Source: a virus. From it: a DNA stretch of 64,000 bases. The stretch lies in the IMG/VR virus record IMGVR_UViG_3300008267_000004, positions 62,001 to 126,000 of that record, one strand, 5' to 3'. Shown piece by piece: positions 55,590-63,368 of this stretch; positions within the stretch are counted from its first letter, which is position 1, and each line of letters opens with the position of its first letter. A program made the translations under genes and the position numbers. The notes under the pieces were generated by a model that worked only from the letters and a program-made list of their open reading frames with translations, was not told the origin of the DNA and searched no databases.

Positions 55590-55943
55590 TTAAAATGGAA
55601 TAGGCTCGATTTCCATACCATCTTGCTCAATGGTATCTTCATCACTTGCCCGAACGTCAGTATCGTCTGACTCATCATTCTCAGAATCTTCGGTCTCTAC
55701 TGATTTTGCCTCAATAGTTGCAGACTCGGGAAAACAAAGTCCGCCCGTTCGACCGCGCTTTCCGACAATAGCTCCTGCCTTCTTTAGATCTGCAACTAGC
55801 TTTAGAATCAGCTTCTTATGTTGCTTGCCAAACTTCTCGTCAATTAGATAATTAACGGGACAGTTAGTTCGACCCTCGTCATTAGACGCGATATACAGGG
55901 TGATAGCAGAGATAATGTCAGACTTGGTAACGGTAGTAGCCAT
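55590..55943 (-). CDS. Possible winged-helix protein
   Basis: The 117-residue protein has NCPVNYLIDEKFGKQHKKLI and AGAIVGKRGRTGGLCF, a helix-helix-wing pattern, and an acidic tail (DSENDESDDTD). It recalls 27244-27609 and 29614-30000. DNA binding is plausible. Confidence 0.6.
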   Translation of the reverse strand: MATTVTKSDIISAITLYIASNDEGRTNCPVNYLIDEKFGKQHKKLILKLVADLKKAGAIVGKRGRTGGLCFPESATIEAKSVETEDSENDESDDTDVRASDEDTIEQDGMEIEPIPF

Positions 55944-55999
55944 TTGTGTAGTTTCCTTTTTTCTTAGTGGTTTGGGTATTACTGGTTAGGGGTTAAAAT

Positions 56000-56167
56000 T
56001 TAGTACGGGTTCTCGCAAAGAATCTCAGTATTATCTACTTGCTCTGTCTTACCGCAACTGCCACACTCCCAATTTTCAAAAATTGTGAGATCATAGAGAT
56101 CATCGTTCCACTCATGAACTTCCTCACGATTAACGAGATACATATTATCGCGGCAATTACACTCCAT
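56000..56167 (-). CDS. Small zinc-ribbon protein
   Basis: The 55-residue product has ECNCRDNMY and WECGSCGKTE, a four-Cys site. It follows the next gene's stop by 1 nt. Confidence 0.65.
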   Translation of the reverse strand: MECNCRDNMYLVNREEVHEWNDDLYDLTIFENWECGSCGKTEQVDNTEILCENPY

Positions 56168-56168
56168 T

Positions 56169-56366
56169 TCAGACCTCCTCGTAGATGCTTGTATCAACAC
56201 ACTTGTCAATGTCTCTTGCGCCACGACGCAGATAATCTTTTCCGCCGTCAACGAATAGATTTTCACACTTGCACATCACAAAATCGTGACGATGCTTGCT
56301 CTCAATCTCTTCTCCACAAAGCATACACTTTGCACTATTACGCTTGATCTTCTGCTCATTAGACAT
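56169..56366 (-). CDS. DUF7695-like protein
   Basis: The 65-residue product has CMLCGEEIESKHRHDF and CENLFVDGGKDYLRRG, the conserved pattern of a widespread small phage zinc family (DUF7695). Function unknown. Confidence 0.75.
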   Translation of the reverse strand: MSNEQKIKRNSAKCMLCGEEIESKHRHDFVMCKCENLFVDGGKDYLRRGARDIDKCVDTSIYEEV

Positions 56367-56586
56367 TTGTGTTCTTTTCCTTTCCGTCTGAATGGTAAAC
56401 GCTCATAAGGTATCTAACGATCCTTGGACGAATTTCTTTATGAACACGAATTGCATTATTTACATTTGCAATACCAACCTTTCTCCAGCACTCGTACATA
56501 TCTTTATCATTGAGAGTGTTAATATGATCAATTACCATCTTATATGTTTCATCTGTAAAATCAGCAACAAGTACGCTATTATCCAT
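56359..56586 (-). CDS. Hypothetical helical protein
   Basis: The 75-residue product (MDNSVLVADFTDETYK) is helical with a late DGKEKN. Promoter at 56618-56646. Confidence 0.6.
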   Translation of the reverse strand: MDNSVLVADFTDETYKMVIDHINTLNDKDMYECWRKVGIANVNNAIRVHKEIRPRIVRYLMSVYHSDGKEKNTNV

Positions 56587-56617
56587 TTTGATCACCTTTT
56601 CTCAAAAGTACCCCGTC

Positions 56618-56646
56618 AGTATACCACGGACAGCTTGTGAAGTCAA
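56618..56646 (-). promoter_or_regulatory. Early-type conserved promoter
   Basis: TTGACT and TATACT with a 17-nt spacer and TGG; upstream TTTACTATCACGCTGTAG. Confidence 0.8.
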
Positions 56647-56679
56647 CCCACAAAAATACTACAGCGTGATAGTAAAACA

Positions 56680-56901
56680 TCAGTACGACAAAACAACAAT
56701 CTTACCAGATTCAATTTCACCATCGAGGTGAGATAATCTTGAAAACTTCAGTTCACTCATTGGTAAATCTGTTTCTGTTTTGATACACCTAAGATGTACC
56801 ATCTTTGTACCATTTGAAAGAGTCAAAGGATAACAAATCTCAAATACAGCGGAGTTTTGCCAAACACCAGTTATCAGGCTACCAATTCGCCACTTCTTCA
56901 T
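56680..56901 (-). CDS. Hypothetical beta-rich protein
   Basis: ATG 56901 (MKKWRIGSLITGVW) gives 73 residues with KMVHLRCIKTETD, family B-like. The CGGCGGCTGG repeat and a CTACCA hairpin lie just upstream. Confidence 0.6.
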   Translation of the reverse strand: MKKWRIGSLITGVWQNSAVFEICYPLTLSNGTKMVHLRCIKTETDLPMSELKFSRLSHLDGEIESGKIVVLSY

Positions 56902-56966
56902 ATTGCTCCAAAAACATTTGCGGCGGCTGGTAGCCACAAAAAGACTACCAACCGCACGCAAATATT

Positions 56967-58136
56967 TTAGTCAACGCTGATAACCCGTTCAGTCGTGCTG
57001 AAATACGGATTATTAGCACCAGCATCATCGGTCATCCACATTCGCTGACACTTGGAAGGTCCGGGCTTCGGTGCCTCCATGTCAGTTAGGATGATATGAC
57101 CATCAAAGTTATGCTCGTTAACATACTTTGTAGGTGCATCAAAGTTAGTACCACCGCAAAGCACACGCTCAACCTTGCGATTTTGACCCTTCTTCCAGAC
57201 ATAGATCTTATCTGGTGCAACATCAAAGTCGAACGGAATAACCGTGAACGACGCAAGATCAGAAAGTTCGTTAAGTTCAGTAAAGAACTTGGTCAGTAGT
57301 TCATCACTAACCGAACCAGACTGGTCGATTGAAATAGCGATGTTTGCATGACGACGAACCTTCTTGCCGGGATGAATCATCGGATAACGCTTGTTGAGGC
57401 GCTTAACCGTTGAATTCTTGTCGGAACGGCGAGAGGTCTTAATGAAGTAACGGAGAACGGCACGCCAATTAACCTTGCCCTTGATCCGCTTCATAATATC
57501 CTTACGCATATCTTCAGATACCGTACCCCAACTACTTCCACGCTTTGCAGTATCTTCAGCAGCTTGCTTCATCATTTCCTTTAGACGCTGCTTTGCAATC
57601 TCCTTAATTTCATCAGGCAAAGGACTGCCTTCACCATCCCAACCAGAATGATCATCCATCTCGTTGCCATCATCATTATCTTCCTCGTTTAGGCGAGCAA
57701 AATAATACTCGGCAACTTGCTTGCTAGGATACTTCTCAAACGGTCCCTCACCAGGAATACAACCCTTTTCAGGCAACATATCGCGGGGAATGTGAGAATT
57801 AATTGCAAGATCTGCAGCAACATTCCAACGTCGAAAAAGCTCCTTGTCTTCGGGCTTACGAGTTGTAACGTGTTCCAGAAGCAGATGATAGAACTCATGC
57901 ATCAGAACACCCTTTTGCTGTTGCTCGGTCAACTCACTAAAAAAGTTGTTATTATATACCATCTCATAACGACCTTCTTCTGTTACGCGAACACCAGCAG
58001 TAGGACATGATTTATCTTCACGCTTGTCAACGTGTCGAGACAAAGCGGCAAAGAAAGGCTCCTCCTTGAGCAAATGATAGAGCATGATATTAAGATCAAA
58101 TGCAGGCTTCTGAATAACAGTATTTTCTTCTGACAT
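56967..58136 (-). CDS. Metallopeptidase-VWA protein (MoxR partner)
   Basis: The 389-residue protein has GVLMHEFYHLLLEH (HExxHxxxxH) near residue 85 and a von Willebrand A domain with MIDAS IAISIDQSGSVS and later ILTDMEAP. This is the DUF2201 type that pairs with MoxR ATPases in bacteria. Start MSEENTV follows GAGGTAG. With the next gene it likely forms an ATP-driven chaperone for metal insertion or remodelling. Confidence 0.8.
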   Translation of the reverse strand: MSEENTVIQKPAFDLNIMLYHLLKEEPFFAALSRHVDKREDKSCPTAGVRVTEEGRYEMVYNNNFFSELTEQQQKGVLMHEFYHLLLEHVTTRKPEDKELFRRWNVAADLAINSHIPRDMLPEKGCIPGEGPFEKYPSKQVAEYYFARLNEEDNDDGNEMDDHSGWDGEGSPLPDEIKEIAKQRLKEMMKQAAEDTAKRGSSWGTVSEDMRKDIMKRIKGKVNWRAVLRYFIKTSRRSDKNSTVKRLNKRYPMIHPGKKVRRHANIAISIDQSGSVSDELLTKFFTELNELSDLASFTVIPFDFDVAPDKIYVWKKGQNRKVERVLCGGTNFDAPTKYVNEHNFDGHIILTDMEAPKPGPSKCQRMWMTDDAGANNPYFSTTERVISVD

Positions 58137-58175
58137 TTCTACCTCACGGTTTTTTGTTTGTCCATATATAGGAAA

Positions 58176-58201
58176 GGGCAACTGGCGAAAACCAGTTGCC
58201 C
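58176..58201 (-). terminator. Intercistronic hairpin
   Basis: GGGCAACTGG/CCAGTTGCCC followed by CTTTCCTATATATGG, between MoxR and the VWA gene. It may attenuate or stabilise. Confidence 0.6.
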
Positions 58202-58213
58202 AATCCAACCTAA

Positions 58214-59290
58214 TTACTTCTTCTCAGGAGCCTTCTCTGCATTACCACCAGTCATGATTTCAACAATGTGGTTGCCAAGAGCGTTATGCAGGTTAACGGC
58301 GTTCTTAATGTTCTGCGGACCAACTGACTTCCACAGCTTCATAAGAGCCTCACCGGGCATACGGCGACCCCAATCAGCAAGATGCTTGATCGTCTTTGCA
58401 TCAAGCGGCTTCTTGAGAACTTCGCTTGCAATAACCTTGTCGATCATTGAAACGTGATCATTGATACCCCAAGTCTCCATAGCATCATGGCGACCATTCA
58501 TGATATCGTCAACAGTGACCTGCGATTCGTACTTCTCGGCAAAGTCGCGGAACTTAACCGCTGCCTCGAAACCAACGAACGCAGTAGCCAACTCAAACAC
58601 CGTACCGAGATTGTGCTTGAAGTCCTTAGAAGAACCCTCAAGCAGCTTACCAGTTGCAAGGCAATCGTTTAGACGGAACCACGAACGTCGTGAAGGAAAA
58701 ACCTTGTTAGGCTCATATTCACCCTTGAACTCAAGGTGAGCGCGATCCTGGTTGATAAAGTCCCAAACGATAGGGAGAACCTTACCCTTAGCATGATCAA
58801 GCCAATCCTCGATAGAAGGCTCAACGTCGAACACCGTCCAACGATCCAACTCAGCAGGGTCCATCTCGCCAACCTGATACTGTGAACCATGCTCACCACC
58901 GTTAACGGCAGCAAAGATCAAAGTATTGCGGTGCAGATGCCAACCGTTCAGCTTACGGGAGTCAGTCAGTTCGAAGATACCCTGACGGACTTCCTGCGTT
59001 GCACGATCAACCTCGTCCAGAAACAGGACAACGCCATTATCACAAGCCTCCTTGAGCCAATCCGGCGCGTTCCATCGCGTCGAATTACCCTCAATAGAAG
59101 GCAGACCCATAAGATCACCTTCGGTCATTTGAGAAGCACGACGCTCGACAACAGACATATTACGCATCAAAGCATACTGATAAACCAGTTCAGACTTACC
59201 AATACCGTGACGACCACGGAGCAGAACAGGCTTGCGAATATCCGTTACGAAAGGGACAACCTTGAGGAAGGACTTAAAATCAATAGCCAT
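58214..59290 (-). CDS. MoxR-family AAA+ ATPase
   Basis: The 358-residue protein has Walker A GRHGIGKSE near residue 26, Walker B GVVLFLDEVDRA and a sensor region with FAAVN. The family moves substrates together with VWA-domain partners. It starts the two-gene unit behind two promoters (59366 and 59460). Confidence 0.85.
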   Translation of the reverse strand: MAIDFKSFLKVVPFVTDIRKPVLLRGRHGIGKSELVYQYALMRNMSVVERRASQMTEGDLMGLPSIEGNSTRWNAPDWLKEACDNGVVLFLDEVDRATQEVRQGIFELTDSRKLNGWHLHRNTLIFAAVNGGEHGSQYQVGEMDPAELDRWTVFDVEPSIEDWLDHAKGKVLPIVWDFINQDRAHLEFKGEYEPNKVFPSRRSWFRLNDCLATGKLLEGSSKDFKHNLGTVFELATAFVGFEAAVKFRDFAEKYESQVTVDDIMNGRHDAMETWGINDHVSMIDKVIASEVLKKPLDAKTIKHLADWGRRMPGEALMKLWKSVGPQNIKNAVNLHNALGNHIVEIMTGGNAEKAPEKK

Positions 59291-59365
59291 CTTGTATTAC
59301 CTTTTCCTTTTTTACTTACGTTAAAGAATCAATGGGAACCCATTTCCCACCGAAACAGAGCAGAC

Positions 59366-59394
59366 ATTATAGCACGCGGCATGGCGCGTGTCCA
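59366..59394 (-). promoter_or_regulatory. Early-type conserved promoter
   Basis: TGGACA and TATAAT with a 17-nt spacer; upstream TTTACTCTATGGCTGCTG. Confidence 0.75.
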
Positions 59395-59459
59395 GCACAA
59401 AAAAACAGCAGCCATAGAGTAAAAAATCCGCCTGTTTTTCTCGCAACCGAACAGCGCCT

Positions 59460-59488
59460 ATATTACCACGGCCCGCTTGTGAAGTCCA
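59460..59488 (-). promoter_or_regulatory. Early-type conserved promoter, tandem
   Basis: TGGACT and TAATAT with a 17-nt spacer; upstream TTTACTCTATCGGTGTTG. The two promoters are 94 nt apart. Confidence 0.8.
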
Positions 59489-59517
59489 CAACAAAAAAAC
59501 AACACCGATAGAGTAAA

Positions 59518-60105
59518 CTATCTGCGCGACTTACGTTTATTGCGCTTCGTATCTTCCAAGACTCGGGGAACACCATATGTGCCGTAACCCCAATCTTTTG
59601 GAAACTGACGATCAACTATTTCTGGGGCGATAGGAGAAAGAACCTTGCATCCCCAAGTCCCAGAAGTAGGCGGTGGAATCCACGAAATCATCACCCAGCG
59701 ATCATCTGCTGCTGTAATTGATTTACCACCAAATCCATACAAACTATCTTTTGACAGATCGTTGAAATTAATATCAACAATCTCATAGACATTATCTTCA
59801 CCACCATATTGCACAAGCGCACCAATACCAAGACCAGCTTGCTTCATATCTTCTTTAAATTTATATGCCCAGCTGCTGTTATCCTCGATCCAGTTTTCTC
59901 TTGCCGTTTTACGAATAGGGCAGGTTGAACGGGTGTGAGTGCGATCAACCTTAAACTCATAACGACGACAATAACTACATGAAGCAGAACGCTTACCTGA
60001 TGGAGAAAAGTTATTCTCCGTTCCAGTAGGAATAGTTTTACTAATATGTGGACACGTTTGCCTATTGTGTCCAGCTACTCGACAATATCCACAACGACGA
60101 TGCAT
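59518..60105 (-). CDS. Zinc-knuckle protein
   Basis: The 195-residue protein has CGYCRVAGHNRQTCP, a CCHC zinc knuckle like those of RNA-binding proteins, and a second CSYCRRYEFKVDRTHTRSTC with a longer spacing. The remainder has LVQYGGEDNVYEIVDINF and WVMISWIPPP, a family B-like barrel. RNA binding is plausible. Confidence 0.65.
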   Translation of the reverse strand: MHRRCGYCRVAGHNRQTCPHISKTIPTGTENNFSPSGKRSASCSYCRRYEFKVDRTHTRSTCPIRKTARENWIEDNSSWAYKFKEDMKQAGLGIGALVQYGGEDNVYEIVDINFNDLSKDSLYGFGGKSITAADDRWVMISWIPPPTSGTWGCKVLSPIAPEIVDRQFPKDWGYGTYGVPRVLEDTKRNKRKSRR

Positions 60106-60155
60106 ATCTACCTCAAATCAAAAATGGTGCTACTGTAGCGCCAAACAGATGCCCT

Positions 60156-60185
60156 AGAGTACCACGGGAGGGGTTGTGAAGTCAA
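60156..60185 (-). promoter_or_regulatory. Early-type conserved promoter
   Basis: TTGACT and TACTCT with an 18-nt spacer; upstream CTACTCTATTTGTAGTG. Confidence 0.75.
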
Positions 60186-60215
60186 CCAACAAAAAAACAC
60201 TACAAATAGAGTAGC

Positions 60216-60253
60216 GGCGGCTGGTTTATTCTAATAGAATAAACGGCGGCTGG
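60216..60253 (-). repeat. Paired GGCGGCTGG repeats around a palindrome
   Basis: Two direct copies of CGGCGGCTGGTTT flank GTTTATTCT-AATA-AGAATAAAC, a 9-bp perfect inverted repeat. It may be an operator or terminator. Confidence 0.5.
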
Positions 60254-60278
60254 TTTGCGACTACACGCCCCGTCCGCG

Positions 60279-60308
60279 ATATTACCATAGATCGGTGTGT
60301 GAAATCTA
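60279..60308 (-). promoter_or_regulatory. Early-type conserved promoter, weak -35
   Basis: TAATAT with TGG and TAGATT at 18 nt; upstream TTTACTCTAGCCGTAGTG. Confidence 0.6.
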
Positions 60309-60373
60309 GCACACAAAAACACTACGGCTAGAGTAAAGATTTTATTTTTAATGTTTTTAATAATTTACGGCCC

Positions 60374-60403
60374 TTGACGCGGAACATTATTCTGTGATAT
60401 AAT
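60374..60403 (+). promoter_or_regulatory. Plus-strand promoter
   Basis: TTGACG and TATAAT with an 18-nt spacer and TGA read rightwards, opposite to all genes. The transcript would cover about 130 nt of non-coding sequence and then run antisense to 60536-61171. Confidence 0.5.
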
Positions 60404-60535
60404 AACACATCTCGGTTGAATTCAGATTAGTCATTTAACTATTTTAGTTAGAATCTATTTGTTTTGATCTTGGAACTTCTTTACTCTACTGCTGTAGTTT
60501 GTTATCTAGCAGATGAATTAATCATCTCGATATAA

Positions 60536-61171
60536 CTACTGTTTTAGAACTCCGCTCTGTTCTGGAGCGTCGAGTAATTCCCCATCATAATTTGATTCCC
60601 AATTTTTCATATATTCTTCCAATTCGTCTATACTTAACATTTCACATTCTTTCGCTAGAATAAAATTTTCATCATACATTGTTAAAATTTTATACTGTGG
60701 TCTGTGATATTTAATTTTTACATTTGAGTTTGGATTATAATAATTTGGTTCCCACTTTAGATCTTCGAACTGAATTAATGCTGCATTATATTTTTGCTGC
60801 TCTTCAGCTGGTCGATATGTATCTAACTCATCAAATTTAGTATAACCTATAACATAGCCAATTTCACCAGAATTTACAAAATAAATTCTATCAGACCTAA
60901 GTTTGTTGTGTGGAAGGCATGGAGTAAAACTGTTTGTATTTATCCTATTAACTTGTAATACTTCTGTAAAAGTTAGATGCTTTTGAAGTTGCATTTGACT
61001 TTTTATATTTTGTTTAGACATGGACATCATACCATATAGAGCAATATCCATATAATTTGGAGTTCCGTTATAGACCCCCTCCCACACTGGTACTGGGGTA
61101 CTAGGATCTCTTTTTCTTGGATCTAACCAAAATCTAATTCCACCTTCAGGCTTTCTTGATGATAATCCCAT
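60536..61171 (-). CDS. Hypothetical 211-residue protein
   Basis: The product has FWLDPRKRDPSTPVPVW, a beta-rich middle with YKILTMYDENFILAKECEML and an acidic tail. I do not recognise it. Its 3' end faces the plus-strand promoter. Confidence 0.65.
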   Translation of the reverse strand: MGLSSRKPEGGIRFWLDPRKRDPSTPVPVWEGVYNGTPNYMDIALYGMMSMSKQNIKSQMQLQKHLTFTEVLQVNRINTNSFTPCLPHNKLRSDRIYFVNSGEIGYVIGYTKFDELDTYRPAEEQQKYNAALIQFEDLKWEPNYYNPNSNVKIKYHRPQYKILTMYDENFILAKECEMLSIDELEEYMKNWESNYDGELLDAPEQSGVLKQ

Positions 61172-61183
61172 GGGACTCCTTTG

Positions 61184-61495
61184 TTAGATTTGCACAAGAC
61201 TATATAATCCAGTTTTTTCTTCATCTATTGAAACTTGATCAATTGTTTCATATAATTTAAACTCTGACTCACCCTCTGGTGCATTTATAAGATCACACAC
61301 ATATGTAATTTCTTGAAACTTTTTATTGTTTAATACTTCTTTGTCATGAATAACGCTATCAAGAAATACGAAAGCATAAGCTTGCTCTTTTGGAGTACGA
61401 GAATGATAGTCTACAAATTCTTCATGCACAACTACATACATTCTCCCTCTCTGCATTTCAGAGAGTTTATACATTCTCTCTCCTCTAAATTTCAT
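61184..61495 (-). CDS. Hypothetical 103-residue protein
   Basis: ATG 61495 (MKFRGERMYKLSEMQRGR) overlaps the upstream stop region by 11 nt. The N-terminus MYKLSEMQRGRMYVVVHEE is family A-like. Confidence 0.6.
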   Translation of the reverse strand: MKFRGERMYKLSEMQRGRMYVVVHEEFVDYHSRTPKEQAYAFVFLDSVIHDKEVLNNKKFQEITYVCDLINAPEGESEFKLYETIDQVSIDEEKTGLYSLVQI

Positions 61496-61700
61496 TTGTT
61501 CCCTCGCAAACATATATTGGTTTATTTCTAAAATCTCCCATATATTCTTTCCCATCTTCATAGATCTCATATTTAATAGAGTTAGAATGTAGCATAAGCT
61601 CACCAACAAATTTAGCTTGATCTAGAGTACCATATATTTTCACTCTTTCAGCAAAATAGCCATCTCTTTTTCGGGAAGTTACTAGCCAGATTTTATTCAT
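61485..61700 (-). CDS. Hypothetical 71-residue protein
   Basis: The product reads IWLVTSRKRDGYFAERVKIY then LDQAKFVGELML, the strand-helix layout of small early proteins. GGAGGCG precedes the start. Confidence 0.65.
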   Translation of the reverse strand: MNKIWLVTSRKRDGYFAERVKIYGTLDQAKFVGELMLHSNSIKYEIYEDGKEYMGDFRNKPIYVCEGTNEI

Positions 61701-61717
61701 ATCGCCTCCAATAAAAA

Positions 61718-61745
61718 GGGCAGCATATCTTTTGATATGCTGCCC
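61718..61745 (-). terminator. Intrinsic terminator
   Basis: GGGCAGCATATC/GATATGCTGCCC is followed by TTTTTA on the minus strand. Confidence 0.8.
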
Positions 61746-61762
61746 ATAATTATATTCTATTT

Positions 61763-62098
61763 TTAACGAGCGCGGACTTCTAGTTCGCGGTCAAGGAACG
61801 CCTTGAATGCACGGGCTTCTGATAGTGTCATTACAAAACGACGAGAAGGGCCGTCCGCATCTGTTGGCTTCCAAAGAACTACATTGCTGTAGTCACCGTG
61901 TCGGGTGTCGCCACGACGAATACCCATACCAATGCGCTTTAGTTTGCGCTCGCTCTTGTAAACACCACCATCATATTCAGATGGATCAAAAACTTCAACC
62001 TGACGCTTTTGAGTACGTGTTGAAGTTGGGCGGCTTGAAGAGCGATCTGAAGAACGGTTGTTAGAACGGGTGTTGGTGTTAGTGTTGCGTACTGACAT
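61763..62098 (-). CDS. Hypothetical protein with Asn/Ser/Arg-rich N-terminus
   Basis: ATG 62098 (MSVRNTNTNTRSNN) follows AAAGGATG. The 111-residue product has a disordered first third and a folded part with RRGDTRHGDYSNVVLWKPT. It could bind nucleic acid. Confidence 0.65.
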   Translation of the reverse strand: MSVRNTNTNTRSNNRSSDRSSSRPTSTRTQKRQVEVFDPSEYDGGVYKSERKLKRIGMGIRRGDTRHGDYSNVVLWKPTDADGPSRRFVMTLSEARAFKAFLDRELEVRAR

Positions 62099-62102
62099 AT
62101 TA

Positions 62103-62438
62103 TCATCCTTTGCCTTTGGGGCGGTTAAAAACAGCTTTCTGCACAGCAGAAGCATGTTTGCATTTATTGCGGAAACGATATCCGCTACAATCACAAGTAA
62201 TTTTTTTATCATTCCATACCTCGACAATATATTTTGATTTTCCATTAGAAGATTTAACGGAATATTTTTGCATTGGTTTCGGTAATTCGGGTCTTTCATA
62301 AATTGCATAAAGATGCAAATTTTCACGGGTTGTACCGTTTGGAATCTCGACCCAATTTCCTCCAACGGCGTAAGTTTTACCTCCAGACACTAAAATAGCA
62401 GGAGGCTGATTCATTTTGGCGGGGTAGCTCTCAATCAT
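62103..62438 (-). CDS. SWIM zinc-finger protein, predicted leaderless
   Basis: The 111-residue product has YIVEVWNDKKITCDCSGYRF and NKCKHASAVQ, a CxCxnCxH SWIM finger for nucleic acid or protein binding. ATG 62438 is exactly the +1 of the promoter at 62445-62473. Confidence 0.75.
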   Translation of the reverse strand: MIESYPAKMNQPPAILVSGGKTYAVGGNWVEIPNGTTRENLHLYAIYERPELPKPMQKYSVKSSNGKSKYIVEVWNDKKITCDCSGYRFRNKCKHASAVQKAVFNRPKGKG

Positions 62439-62444
62439 AGAGAC

Positions 62445-62473
62445 ATAATACCACGCTAAAATAGCGCCGTCAA
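62445..62473 (-). promoter_or_regulatory. Sigma70-type promoter, leaderless geometry
   Basis: TTGACG and TATTAT with a 17-nt spacer and TGG place +1 on the start codon at 62438. Confidence 0.75.
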
Positions 62474-62519
62474 GGGCAAAAAATACTGTCGATGTTTTTT
62501 TACTGAGAGTGGAAGGACA

Positions 62520-62792
62520 CTAATCGTCTAGGTCATCTTCAAACTCATCATCTATAAGAGCTTCTTCAAGTAAGTCTTCATCGTCTACTATATCATCATC
62601 TTTGCGATAATAATCTTTCTGTGCTTCATTCCAATAAAATTTATCTTCTTCGAACTCGGCTAGTAGATCTTCTATTTTTTCTTGCTCATCTTCATCCAAG
62701 AGATCCATCATATCTTCATATTTATCTCTTGCCTGTTCTACATCATATTTTCCTGACTCTAAACCTTTTTTTAAAATTTTAAATAATGACAT
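62520..62792 (-). CDS. Acidic helical protein
   Basis: The 90-residue product is rich in Asp and Glu, with MMDLLDEDEQEKIEDLL and an Asp-rich tail. AGGAGCC precedes it. Promoter at 62820-62848. Confidence 0.65.
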   Translation of the reverse strand: MSLFKILKKGLESGKYDVEQARDKYEDMMDLLDEDEQEKIEDLLAEFEEDKFYWNEAQKDYYRKDDDIVDDEDLLEEALIDDEFEDDLDD

Positions 62793-62819
62793 ATATTATC
62801 GGCTCCTGCTGACTGTGTA

Positions 62820-62848
62820 TTTATACCACGGAAAAATCGCGGGGTAAA
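62820..62848 (-). promoter_or_regulatory. Sigma70-type promoter
   Basis: TTTACC and TATAAA with a 17-nt spacer and TGG. Confidence 0.7.
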
Positions 62849-62857
62849 GCACTTTTT

Positions 62858-63367
62858 TCACTCTCTATCTGGAAGTTTATTCGCAATAAATTCATAATGA
62901 GAGGAAAATTTATCAGTATATAGATCGATCTTTTTCTGTTCGTCATCCCACATCTCAATTTTTTTAATTGTTGGATGTTTTCTTAAAATTTTTCTTATTT
63001 CTTCTGTCTTAAAATCTCCTGTATCCATACCCATAGGATTCAATTTAACAAAATCAAAATTAAGACCTTTAAATTTTATCAGATCCCTAATTCTTTCATC
63101 AAAAACAGAATCTACTCTTCCAGTAAGCATGATACAAAATGTTTTTCTGTCAGATAATTCTTTTTTTGCGGCATCAACAGTGGAATCTATCCAAAATCCA
63201 TTACCTTTTAATGGTACAGAAGGAGGAGATAATGATATTAGTTCTCCCCACCAATTTCTTTTATAACCCTGCGGTTTATTTGGACTTCTAAATAAAGTTC
63301 CATCGAAATCAAATACCGATAATTTATTATAATATTCTCGTCTTTCCGTTAGGGTAATTTTAATCAT
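62858..63367 (-). CDS. HAD-superfamily protein (SAK-type)
   Basis: The 169-residue protein has LSVFDFDGTLFRSP (nucleophile Asp), IMLTGRVDSVF (motif II Thr) and IEMWDDEQKKIDLY (acid pair), the HAD fold of the Swiss Army Knife RNA-repair-like family. A phosphatase acting on nucleic acid ends is plausible. It is coupled to the MKIT-leader gene. Confidence 0.75.
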   Translation of the reverse strand: MIKITLTERREYYNKLSVFDFDGTLFRSPNKPQGYKRNWWGELISLSPPSVPLKGNGFWIDSTVDAAKKELSDRKTFCIMLTGRVDSVFDERIRDLIKFKGLNFDFVKLNPMGMDTGDFKTEEIRKILRKHPTIKKIEMWDDEQKKIDLYTDKFSSHYEFIANKLPDRE

Positions 63368-63368
63368 T

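Larger units (their letters stand above)
60106..60535. other. Non-coding promoter/repeat interval
   Basis: No gene is seen. It holds two minus-strand early promoters, two GGCGGCTGG repeats around a GTTTATTCT/AGAATAAAC palindrome and a plus-strand promoter at 60374-60403. Confidence 0.6.

Noticed and set aside
28631-60253. GGCGGCTGG repeats as a CRISPR array or transposon ends
   Set aside because: Spacing is irregular, from tens of bases to 10 kb, there are no spacers of fixed size and no cas or transposase genes.
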